Shown here piece after piece: positions 11,221-20,149 of a DNA stretch of 20,149 bases; positions within the stretch are counted from its first letter, which is position 1, and every line of letters starts with the position of its first letter. The translations under genes and the position numbers were made by a program. This DNA comes from Dipetalonema caudispina. Its lineage: Eukaryota > Nematoda > Chromadorea > Rhabditida > Onchocercidae. The DNA lies in the NCBI GenBank assembly GCA_013365325.1, contig JABVXV010000630.1, positions 1 through 20,149 of the forward strand, written 5' to 3'. The notes under the pieces are model-generated. The model had not been told where the DNA came from and did not search any database. It saw only the letters and a list, made by a program, of their open reading frames with translations.

Positions 11221-14200
11221 ATGAAGCCGTATAGTTATTTGTCATTGCTATCATTATTATCACTATTACTATTAATTGCAATAATTCCTATTTGTCAAAC
11301 CTGTCTTCTGTGTTATTCTCGTCTACCAAAAAGGCCTAAATCTATTGATTATTTATGGCCAACTGTTCTTGAAGATATTAATGTCCCAGAAACAGCAGCT
11401 GAAATGTGTGAAATCACCCAACATTTACCATTTACAATTAATTGCCGTAATGGTTTGACTAAAATTTTTTGCTCATTATCGAATTTTTTGGATAATAATT
11501 GGCGTGAATGTAATTTGGAAAATGTTGAATATGAGGAATGTTTGAATTGTTCACGGAATAAGACGAATATTATACGTCAAACTTCTTGGGTTATTACTTG
11601 TATGTTTATTTTTTGTTGATTTAAACATTGAAAAAAAAATTTTTTAATTTTTATATTTCTATTTTAGTTTCAAAAAAATTGACATTTTTCTTGCTATGAC
11701 ATTTTATTATGAAATTTTTGTTCCAAAAAATTAAAATGTCAAACATTTTAATTTAAAATTTTCCATGAATACATTTCAATTGTTGAGAAATATTCCAATT
11801 TATCGAAATTTTACATTATTTCAAAATTGTTTCAAAGTTTGTTTACATTTTACATTATTTCAAAGTTATTCATATAGCAAATATTTTTACTCTATTCCAC
11901 GTTAAATATTAATCTTCATGTCCTTTTTCGGAATATTATAAATTTTGAAAACGGATTACACCTGAAGATAAATTGACCTAATCCGGAAGAAGGATAATAA
12001 AAAAGGAATTTCAACTAACTATTAATTACACATATCATGTCACTAATAGTTCCATTAATAATTACACATACAATACAACTAATAGCTACGTAAATATTTT
12101 GTTTATGGTTTATTTTTCATGCAAAAAAAAAGAAAAAATTTAAAAAAATATTAACCACCAAAAAAAAAAAAAGAAAAAGAAAAAGAAAAAGTGACTTATT
12201 GGTGAAAATTTTAAGAATATTTGATATCTAAATTTATAACAAATCATTAAATGGAAATGATTTTCCACATAAAAAATTTTTCATTTTCACACAATTTCAA
12301 ATTCTTTTAAAATTATAGGGTTGGATTCACTTGGTAAAATGCCGCCAGCTGTAAGCGAAGGAAATTATTATTGGTTGGGTGATTACGAACAGTGTTCAGT
12401 CTTACGACAGTTTGTTTACTTCTTTTTTTTTTTCAACTTTTTCATATTCGTAAATTTTTTTTTTTTTTGGATTGAATAAAGCAATAGTAATATATTCTAT
12501 TTTATTTTATCAATTAATTGATAAATCTTCAAATTGATAACATTGATTGAAAATTTTTAAATTGCTAATTTACTTTCATTTCTAGCAAGCAGTTAGGAAA
12601 AGATGAAGTTGAAATTGATTTACTGATGATTTCGTCTTCATTTGGAAAAATTTTAATAAATTCGTATCAAATGCTACAAGAATAGGATATTTTAGGCTTA
12701 GGCTTAGGTATATAACGAATACTTCCTTCACTAGGCTAGGCTTTTTAACTAAGTGCTGAAATTTTCTGGACAATTTTGCTATTTAGTACTGTTTTTTCAT
12801 TTTTTTTTTCTTCATTTCCAATTACTGATTAAATGTTATTTTCTTTTTTGTTACAAATTTAGAACAAATGCATTTGATGGTCGCTACTGTCGGATTCTTT
12901 TGGAGATTCCGGATGTTGAAACGTATCGATACTGCCCACAATCGGATACCCTTAATATTCATCTAGGCCTATGTGCTCCATCGATGTGTACACCACAGGA
13001 AATTACCCAATTAGCTCAAAGTAAATTAAAAAAATTTGACTTAAGTTTGGAAATTTCATTAGATTTAGAATTAATTGATTTGACACCATGAAATATTCGT
13101 ATTTACGCACAGTGATAAATTTTTAAGTTTTCCTTCCCAAATTTTTTCTTTTGAAATTGGGTTTTATTACTTTAATAAATTAGTTTTGTAAATATTTATT
13201 AAAATAAATTTCATTAAGAAAAATTTCTTTTTTTGCATAATTAATGATAATTTAATAATGAACCATATGTGATAGATACAAAACATAAAACAATTTTGCT
13301 TTTTTTTTCTTTAAACCAAATTTTATTCTTAAAATAAATTGTTGTTAAAAGTATTTATTAAATGAAATTTTATTGGAAAAAATTCCTTTTTCTTCATAAT
13401 TAATAAAAAATTTAGTGGTTACACCATATGCGATAAGTGCAGAATGTGAAACACCTCTTGATTGGCCACTTTCTTCACAAATTTTCTTGTAAGTTTATAT
13501 TCGATATTTTCATAACTTCATTATATACAAATAAATTCTTTTTTCAGTTTTTAATTAATCTATTATGTTCAGTTTTTTTTGGAAATTTATTTCAATTTTA
13601 TCATAATATTTATATAACATTCCATCAATAAAGTTTTACTTTATATTCTTCGAGTGTATTTTTTAATTCAACGATCCTCTAATATTATTTCTCCTTTGTT
13701 TTAGTTCTCAAATCAATGAAATATTATTAGGAAAATATTTCACTAGTGAAAATTCATCCTTTATGATAATTTTAATTTTTTAATCGATAAATAAAAGAAG
13801 TAATTTGTTAATCCAAAAAATTTTTTTTACGCAATAGCATGCTTTTTATTGTATAATATTACTTTAAAATTTTAATAAAATAGCAAAAAAGAAACAAAGG
13901 TCATTCAGTTATATTATTTATCATATTGATGATCGAATTTATCTTAAATTATCAAAATATTACTTCTATAATATAATTACTTTCAGAATTGTGCTCGTTT
14001 TTTGGCTATGTTTATTGATCATTGGTACTTTTATCGATGTGTATGATTTGAAATTTTTGGTGAATAAACAACTTAAAGTATGAATTTTATTCACTTTTAA
14101 AGTTTAACTTTGCTTAGATTTTAGATTTTTTAGTAAAATCAATGAAAAAACTAATAATTAGTAGTTTTCCTTTCTTTTTTTTTCTTTTATTAAAAACTTT

Positions 14201-14529
14201 TCAGCATGTCATATCACAATATTAAACGGAAAAGAAAATGAGAGGTAAAAAAAAATTTAATAAATGAAATTTTAAAATTACAGGCAATCGCGCAATGCAT
14301 ATCAATTCCATATAATGCAAATATAGCACTAAGTACAAAACGTTCACATAAATATCATTCTGTTCAAGGCTTACAATTTATTACCGTATCAATTATTGTT
14401 ACAGCTAATTGCTTTATTTATATCCTACCGTATATTGGTATATTCTTAGTTAATTGCTCTTTTTAAAAAAGAAAAAAATTCTCAAATACTTTCCAATTTT
14501 AATGAAGAGAAAGAAAAATGTCTAGTTTT

Positions 14530-14604
<75 letters not shown>

Positions 14605-17600
14605 CATTATTATTATTATTATTACTATTAGTATTACTTGGCAAAAAATAAATCTTAACTTACTTATACTTAAAAGTCTTGATTTATTTCTTTTTTCAAA
14701 TATTGTTGGCAATTTATTAAATTTCCAATGGTTTAAGTTTATCCCAGCATCTTTTTGAATTTATTACTTTCTTTTTTTTTTTTTTCAAATGAATCAATGA
14801 TGTCTTTAAAACTAAACATTATTTTTTTTTTTTGTTGAAATCTAAATAGAAAAGAGAAATTCCAGAAAATGTCTTATTCTCATACGAAAGCGTCTATAGC
14901 TGGCAACTTCATCCGTTGAATAATTTTACCTACCATATTGATGGTCTAATTGCTATCGATACCTTACTTACATCACTTTTGGTTCGACATATACTTGAAA
15001 CAACGGATGATATCAAAAAACTATATTTTAATCGGCTACTACAGTTTGTACTGATTTTTCATGCTTTTATATTTTGGAAATTTCCAAAATTATTTAGTGA
15101 ATTCCGAAATTAAATTAATCAACATCATTTTTTATAAATTTTATTTACTATTAACATTTTTTCATTAATTTATAAATATTCTTTATCAATAAATTTCGAA
15201 ATCAATTGAAGAAGCTGTTATTAGTATTCCAATTATTTAATATATTTTATAAATTTATTTTTATTTAATTATTGAGGTAATATTATTTCGCAATCATATT
15301 TTGGTATACCTTAAGCAAATATTTATGGTTAATTATCATTTCGAACTAGTTAAAATTTATGCTTAATTAGTCAATAATATCATTTTATCATTTAATAACC
15401 TTAACGTTTAGTGTTCGTTCATTTCACGTATTTCACGTATAATATTTTCCAGAATATTTCCAGTATTTGCATTCATAATCCTATTTATGACATTCTTATA
15501 TGAACGTCTATCATCTGGACCAATATGGATGCATGATAATTTGATCGCACGTTGCAAGGATTCATGGTGGAAAAATATTTTATTTATCAATAATTTTTTT
15601 TCATCCCAACAAACGGTATTCATTTTAAAGTATTTTTTAAATCTTTTTACATCTTCAATTTTTTCGAAATTTCAACTTTATGGATTGCTTTTGTGTCATT
15701 CCATTAATAATGCAAAAAACGAGCACGAAGCATTTAATATTTTAAAGGGCTTGTAAAATTCCAAAATTCATTTATTAGTTTTATAAATTAAATTAACTAG
15801 CATAGATTTTATTAAATTTAAACTCACCTTAATAATATTTTATATTGGCATGAAACAATCCCTAATTATTGTCATTTGTCTTATTGAATATGGCGACTAA
15901 TTTTACTTCACTCTTGCTATTTTGGCATTTCGATGATAAATCTTTTTAATAAGATTTAATGAAATTTTAATGATAAATTAAGTAAAGATGAGTTTTACCT
16001 TGATTTATTTTCATTTTACCTTTTGTCTAAGGACATTCACACTACTGATTATTGAGTTCTGTTTTCCCTTTTTTTTTTTGTTTAACGTATTACTCATTTT
16101 TATCCATTAAATTATCTGCCCGAGAAATTAAGTTAAATTAATTATTGATAAGATTACTAATGAGTTGACCATTAATAAATTGTGAAGATAAGTTGTTAAC
16201 AACATTAATGTGGTAATTAACGAGTTGATCGCCGGTAAGTTATTAGGTTGATAATATGAATAATACTGTTATGTGTATTATTGATATATTATAATCATTA
16301 ATCTTAAATGATAATTATAGTGCTTAGATGGAGGTTATCTATATTCTTTGATAGTACAATTCTTCCTAATACTTTTACCGATGCTCTACTTATCCAAACG
16401 TTACTACACTGCGGTATTAGCTGTTGCTGTATCAAGCTTCTTTGCTTCTATTATTTATACATTTTATGAGATGTCAACTACAAAATCATCACCAACTTTA
16501 CTACTTACAGCTGATCCATTATCGTAAGTTTTGAAATATTTTTTCCTTTTTTTTTTTTAATGAATAATTTTTGAAGCTTATTTCTTTTTTTGGAAAATAT
16601 TTTGAAAAATTAAAAAAAAAATTATTTCTAAATTTTTGAATCAAAATTTCAAACACTAACTGCAAAATATTTCTAAAAGAAAATTATCGAACTTTTGTTT
16701 TTTTTTTTCTCATTTGAAATTTAATGATATATTCCTAATTCTTTTTTTGTTTTTTCTTTTTTCTTTGTGAAATTTTTAGTTCTGAAATTTACAATACATA
16801 CATCGATTTGCTATATACAAAGCCATGGGCTCGTGCACCAGCATTTCTTATTGGCTTTCTCTTCTCTTTTTTATTTGCTAGCCAATCACCCATCAATAAT
16901 GTAAGCTTTTAGCTTTGGCTAATTTAAATATGTTAAAAATTTTCATTGCAATATATTTGCATAATAAACATACATTTGTAAAATTTTGTATACTTTTTGA
17001 GTGTTAATCATTATTGCGTAATTGTTATTGTTGTAGTATGCTATTAATAAATTTTGATATTTATATATTTAAACAAAATTAATCATAACAAATAACTCTT
17101 ATTGTTATAGTAATAAACAAATGAAATACATTTACAATAAATAATCTTTGTTATTATTGTTATACAAAAAATATTGCAATGCGTATATGTTAGAATCATA
17201 TAATTTGCTAAATTACAAATTAATCCCTTATGAAGCAAATAAAAACAAAATAACATTTAATGATTTTATTGGAAATGATAAAGCAAAAGAAATGGTAGTG
17301 AAAAAATTATTCATTTTAATCAATTAACCAAATTAGAATTTTAGATATTAAATTTCAACAAACATCAAAACAAAAGAACAGTAATAAAAAAATTAAATTT
17401 GAAGAATTTAAAAATAATTTTTATGAAATTTCAGGATTTATTATGGTTTGCTCGATTAATACTTCTCTTATTTGGCATATTTGTCATTTTTGGTCTATAT
17501 CCGTATGCAATCGGCAATTCAATCCCACAAATTTTCCTTGCTGCATATTCGGCACTTCATCGACCACTTTGGGCATTTGTTATTTGTTCAATGGTTTATT

Positions 17601-18440
17601 TACGTTATCGAAATCGTAGCATTGGTAAGATATATTTAATAAATTTTAATTACCGTATTTAATTACCGTAAACAATGAAAAAAAAAAGAAAACGTTTGAT
17701 TTACTTATGTATTAATACGTTTAAAATTTACTTATTATATTTATTTACATATTTTGCAATTTTTCAACTTATATCTTTTGCATATGCCTTTTGATATGTA
17801 CCACATTTCTAAATCTGTTTACCATATTTATTTAGATATTTGTACGCGTTTTTTTTTTTTTGAAAAAAATGCTATTTAAATTTTTAGATACTCTTTTAAA
17901 ATTTCTTGAATGGCGAGTATTTTCACCATTTGCTAAAAATACTTTTGTGGTATTTCTAATTTCGGAACCTGTATCACTGTATCTTTTCTCGTCGTTACAT
18001 CGACCATTACATGCTACTGTTTGGTCATTGGTAAGTTAAACAAACAAATTTTTACTATAAAATTCCAATCATATATTGATTAAAAATAAGAAATGAATTA
18101 TAATAAATATAATTATATGGAATTAATTATAAAATCACCATAATCTTTTCTCATTTTATGAATACAACTATATGAAATTAATTTAAGTTGGAAGAATTTT
18201 ACAATTAAATTCATATTTCTCACTAATAAAACATATATAATTCTATAGCTTAATATCGCTATTGGAACGATTATTTTATCGAATTTCGTTGCATTTTCAT
18301 TGGACATATTGATTTCGATGCCCATACAAAATATTGTATTCGAATTGCTAAAGGATAAAAAATGCGATACATTGATTCATGTTGATGGAGTTCATAGTTC
18401 ACTTATTAGTGATACAAAAAAAACATCAAATGAAATTTAG
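11221..18440 (+). CDS. NRF-6-like acyltransferase-3 membrane protein, active site degenerate
   Basis: Polytopic membrane protein of the nose-resistant-to-fluoxetine (NRF) type: signal peptide, Cys-rich ectodomain, then an acyltransferase-3 membrane domain. C. elegans NRF-6 acts in lipid and drug transport. Thirteen exons: 11221-11599, 12319-12409, 12863-13020 (or -13044), 13416-13488, 13987-14077, 14284-14448, 14850-15043, 15453-15615, 16321-16523, 16780-16900, 17435-17624, 17888-18030, 18249-18440. All phases close, giving 720 aa (728 with the longer exon 3). Residues 1-28 are a Leu-rich signal peptide. The NRF domain shows WLDSLGKMPPAVSEGN, GDYEQC, FDGRYC and LGLCAPSMC; NCS and NKT are possible glycosylation sites. 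About 11 membrane segments follow from residue 235, with YTKPWARAP and SALHRPLWA retained. The usual G-[IL]-R...GH motif reads GLQ...AN (N306), and the late YL.HP motif reads FLISEP. The exon 6/7 border could instead be 14437/14857. Donors at 12410 and 15044 are GTTTGT. Confidence 0.94.
12168..12191 (+). repeat. A-rich (AAAAAG)n tract in intron 1
   Basis: A short run of AAAAAG units after a poly(A) tract in the first intron of the NRF-like gene. Simple sequence, no further meaning seen. Confidence 0.6.
12692..12708 (+). repeat. Interstitial telomere-type repeat (TTAGGC)
   Basis: Two full TTAGGC units plus TTAGG, the nematode telomere unit, in intron 2 of the NRF-like gene. A degenerate echo, CTAGGCTAGGC, lies at 12732-12742. 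Such short interstitial telomeric sequences are known from nematode introns. They may arise by repair of a break or by chance slippage. Confidence 0.75.
13162..13291 (+). repeat. Tandem duplication copy 1 (decayed intron/exon copy)
   Basis: Aligns with 13321-13452 over about 130 nt at roughly 70% identity, with an offset of 159-161 nt. Shared blocks include TTTTATT, TATTTATTAAA, TTCATTAAG/TTTATTGGA, CATAATTAAT and CCATATG. Copy 1 ends in a region equivalent to the start of exon 4, but there the frame is broken (GTGATAG replaces GCGATAA) and the acceptor AG is lost. Confidence 0.65.
13321..13452 (+). repeat. Tandem duplication copy 2 (functional intron/exon 4 junction)
   Basis: Partner of 13162-13291. 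This copy keeps the acceptor (TTTAG at 13411-13415) and opens exon 4 of the NRF-like gene at 13416. The conserved CCATATG sits at 13424 here and at 13263 in the other copy. Confidence 0.65.
14534..14630 (+). repeat. (ATT)n trinucleotide microsatellite
   Basis: About 24 uninterrupted ATT units (14534-14604), then a C-interrupted continuation to 14630, inside intron 6 of the NRF-like gene. On the minus strand it creates an artefactual poly-isoleucine open frame that should not be annotated as a gene. Confidence 0.95.
16192..16203. other. 12-bp perfect palindrome in intron 8
   Basis: GTTGTTAACAAC is perfectly self-complementary and centred on GTTAAC. It lies in an intron of the NRF-like gene among loosely repeated TAA-GAGTTGA motifs (16160-16230). 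It may be a homodimer binding site or chance in AT-rich DNA. Confidence 0.35.
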
Positions 18441-18646
18441 TTTAAGATGTTTAATGAAATTAATTAACATTCATTTATTGCCGAAATTATCTAATATTCA
18501 TTGTTTTTTTTTTTTTTTTTTTACACTTGATGTTATCGATATTGTTTGTATGAAAATTTGAATGCATTATTTTTATTTCAAAAATTCCATTGAAATCTTC
18601 CTATAAGTTTTAGTGTAAGATTTGATGTGGCTGTTTATTAGTTGAA

Positions 18647-18652
18647 AATAAA
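18647..18652 (+). terminator. Probable poly(A) signal of NRF-like gene
   Basis: Canonical AATAAA about 207 nt after the TAG stop at 18438-18440. It is the first good signal downstream and gives a 3' UTR of ordinary length. The stretch 18441-18834 otherwise shows nothing but AT-rich sequence with a poly(T) run near 18505. Confidence 0.5.
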
Positions 18653-18834
18653 AAGTTAATTTAACAATTCAATCGAATATAACAATGCAAATTGATATTT
18701 AAAACGCTCATTGCTTATTAATCGATTTATATTTCAATATGAAAAAAAAAAGGAAAAATTAATAAATGAGCAAGTTAATTTCAATTGAATTGAAATTGAA
18801 ACAACAACAAAAAAAAACGAAAAAGTCAACCAAT

Positions 18835-18939
18835 CTACAAAATTTCATAATATAATATTTCAATCATCGAGATGCCATTGTTAATTTTTTGCATATTATT
18901 GAAGTAAAATATAGTTGTGAATGCAGAAATCATTCCAAC
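18835..18939 (-). other. Possible 3' exon of unrecognised minus-strand gene
   Basis: On the minus strand an acceptor (AATATTTTTAG) is followed at once by a 34-codon open frame, beginning VGMISAFTTIFYF, that ends in TAG at 18835-18837. It would have to be joined in phase 0. The exon upstream ends in its stop or, at GTAAAA, in phase 2, so the two do not join directly. The open length is not far above chance in AT-rich DNA. Confidence 0.2.
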
Positions 18940-19182
18940 CTAAAAATATTAACTTTAATTTAATGTTGAGTAAAAAAAGAATTTCAGAATTTTTTCCATT
19001 CTAATTTCTAATCTTACTCAGTAACATTCACATTTTGTATAAATGCATTATTTCTCATATACATGTAAAATGGATAAATTTTTCATTGAAAATATGTAAT
19101 CTAAAAGTAGAAAATGTATAAAAATTTAAAATTTAATTTTGCAAATATCTGAAATGTTTATTTTAATTAAAATCCCATAATT

Positions 19183-19483
19183 TTACCTCTTTATCTTATC
19201 CATTTTGCTATTTTTTGCAGTTAAAAATGTATTCTCGGTGATTTCAACATTAGCAACGATTGATTCGGCAGATCTAACCATGCTTGATTTATAATTAGCC
19301 AATTTATATTCCGATGGATATTGATGATATTTCAAAATTAACACCGAAATATATGTCATCAAAATAGTTAGGATAACAATATATTGATAAAATTTATAAA
19401 TCAAATATTCGTATGTAATATCCAATTCCAATCCCAAACTAATCCAAAGCATTTTTTCAAAAATATTTGAAGAATGAATAATT
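19183..19483 (-). CDS. Coding exon of unrecognised membrane protein, minus strand
   Basis: One open exon of about 100 codons that starts after a long pyrimidine tract and CAG (acceptor at 19484-19485, phase 2) and ends at TAA 19183. It holds one strong membrane segment (YQYIVILTILMTYISVLIL), preceded by SSNIFEKMLWISLGLEL and followed by a polar, probably cytosolic tail rich in K, S and E. An AATAAA on this strand follows the stop at 19157-19162. A hundred open codons in such AT-rich DNA and a good acceptor argue for a real exon. I do not recognise the family. Alternatively GTAAAA at the end of the exon is a donor and the gene continues to the left. It runs convergent to the NRF-like gene. Confidence 0.5.
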
Positions 19484-19649
19484 CTGAAAAAAAAAAAAAA
19501 AGAAAAGAAAAACGATTGCAAACATTTATTTAATATATTCGGTTGCGGAATATTTGCTAGCATAACAAAGTAAAAATGAAATGAAATAAAATGAGAACAA
19601 ACACTTTTCAATTATCAATTTAAATAAGCTGAAATTTTTATTTTTAAAT

Positions 19650-19681
<32 letters not shown>

Positions 19682-20051
19682 GAAGAGAGGGAGAAAAAAA
19701 AGAAGAAGAACAATAATTTGTTTGCATGTTTTGAAAATAACCGTTGCGATTCTAAATAAATCTTTTTTACTTCAACAATTGACTAACTATTTATTTGAAA
19801 TAACCATTTTGGTGGATTTATTGATGAAAATGATATTTTGTATGGATATTGAGATACAGCTGTTGTACTACAATATTTGCAGAAAGGTAGCAGAAAAGAG
19901 AAAAGAACAGCTGTGTAAAAATTTTATGATAGATGTTAATTTTGTTAGATATTTCAATCTAAAAAGAATTTACTAATAAATTTGTTATTTTCCATCTTTT
20001 TTTTGAAATTATTTTAAAAATTAGAATTTAAACTAAAGTTTATGTTCTTAC
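19484..20051. other. Presumed intron(s) of the minus-strand gene
   Basis: Holds the pyrimidine tract of the acceptor (minus strand, 19486-19510) and the AG microsatellite. One more small exon must lie here or be misread, because the phases of 20052-20100 and 19183-19483 do not join. A plus-strand open frame at 19722-19976 lacks any recognisable feature and I take it as chance. Confidence 0.3.
19650..19695 (+). repeat. (AG)n microsatellite
   Basis: Imperfect AG/GAGA run of about 46 nt with one C interruption, decaying into GGAAGAGAGGGAGA and A-rich sequence. It lies in the presumed intron of the minus-strand gene. Confidence 0.9.
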
Positions 20052-20100
20052 GGATGCTTTCAGTATTATCAGTTAAAAGTGACTTGGAGATCCTCATCAT
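20052..20100 (-). other. Possible 5' exon of minus-strand gene
   Basis: On the minus strand AAATTTTTAG (acceptor, ending 20101) is followed directly by ATG ATG and a 16-codon open frame (MMRISKSLLTDNTESI) that ends at a good donor, GTAAGA. It could be a trans-spliced first exon or an internal exon. The small size makes chance possible. Confidence 0.3.
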
Positions 20101-20101
20101 C

Positions 20102-20149
20102 TAAAAATTTATCAAATTTCAAATGCCTTTTAATTTCAATAATAGTATA
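20102..20149 (-). repeat. Right arm of terminal inverted repeat
   Basis: Reverse complement of the first 48 nt of the window: 25 nt identical (20124-20148 against 2-26), then a looser match. The inner edge of this arm runs into the acceptor of the candidate exon at 20052-20100, whereas the left arm is followed by unrelated sequence. Confidence 0.8.

Noticed and set aside
12586..12707. Possible extra exon in intron 2 of the NRF-like gene (acceptor TCTAG, donor at the telomere-type repeat)
   Set aside because: In the required phase it runs into TAG at 12683, and exons 2 and 3 already join in frame without it. At most it is an unproductive exon.
14482..14712. Minus-strand open frame with a long isoleucine run
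   Set aside because: It is only the reverse reading of the ATT microsatellite inside an intron.

Overview
This is a eukaryotic, AT-rich window that reads as nematode nuclear DNA. The genes have many short exons with GT-AG introns and TTTCAG/TTTTAG acceptors. Gene content includes a ZP-domain (cuticlin-type) protein and a NRF-6/acyltransferase-3 type membrane protein, both families expanded in nematodes. A short interstitial run of TTAGGC, the nematode telomere unit, sits in one intron. The composition would suit a filarial (onchocercid-like) worm, but the species cannot be fixed from sequence alone.

Layout, left to right. (1) 925-2948, + strand: the C-terminal half of a ZP domain followed by a short tail with a hydrophobic end; the 5' end is unresolved. 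(2) 3430-5225, - strand: a four-exon HAD-superfamily hydrolase of the HDHD3 type, complete at 257 aa and convergent with the ZP gene. (3) 6202-8472, + strand: a six-exon RNF113/Cwc24 orthologue (359 aa, CCCH zinc finger plus RING), divergent from the HDHD3 gene across about 1 kb. Both divergent genes have an acceptor-like site 12 nt upstream of the ATG, as expected for spliced-leader trans-splicing. (4) 8473-11220: a 2.7-kb gene-poor stretch. (5) 11221-18440, + strand: a thirteen-exon NRF-6-like polytopic membrane protein (720 or 728 aa) whose acyltransferase signature residues appear to be lost. (6) About 18.8-20.1 kb, - strand: fragments of an unrecognised gene encoding at least one membrane segment.

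For the HDHD3-like, RNF113 and NRF-like genes, all splice phases close through the whole reading frame (774, 1080 and 2163 or 2187 nt including stop). That is the main internal support for the exon models. The genes do not form an obvious pathway: one surface/cuticle matrix protein, one soluble phosphatase-like enzyme, one splicing ubiquitin ligase and one membrane protein.

The most unusual signals are a perfect 25-bp inverted repeat (about 48 bp in imperfect form) at the two extreme ends of the window, the apparent pseudo-enzyme state of the NRF-like protein, and a decayed tandem duplication of an intron-exon junction inside that gene. I found no convincing new multi-gene system.
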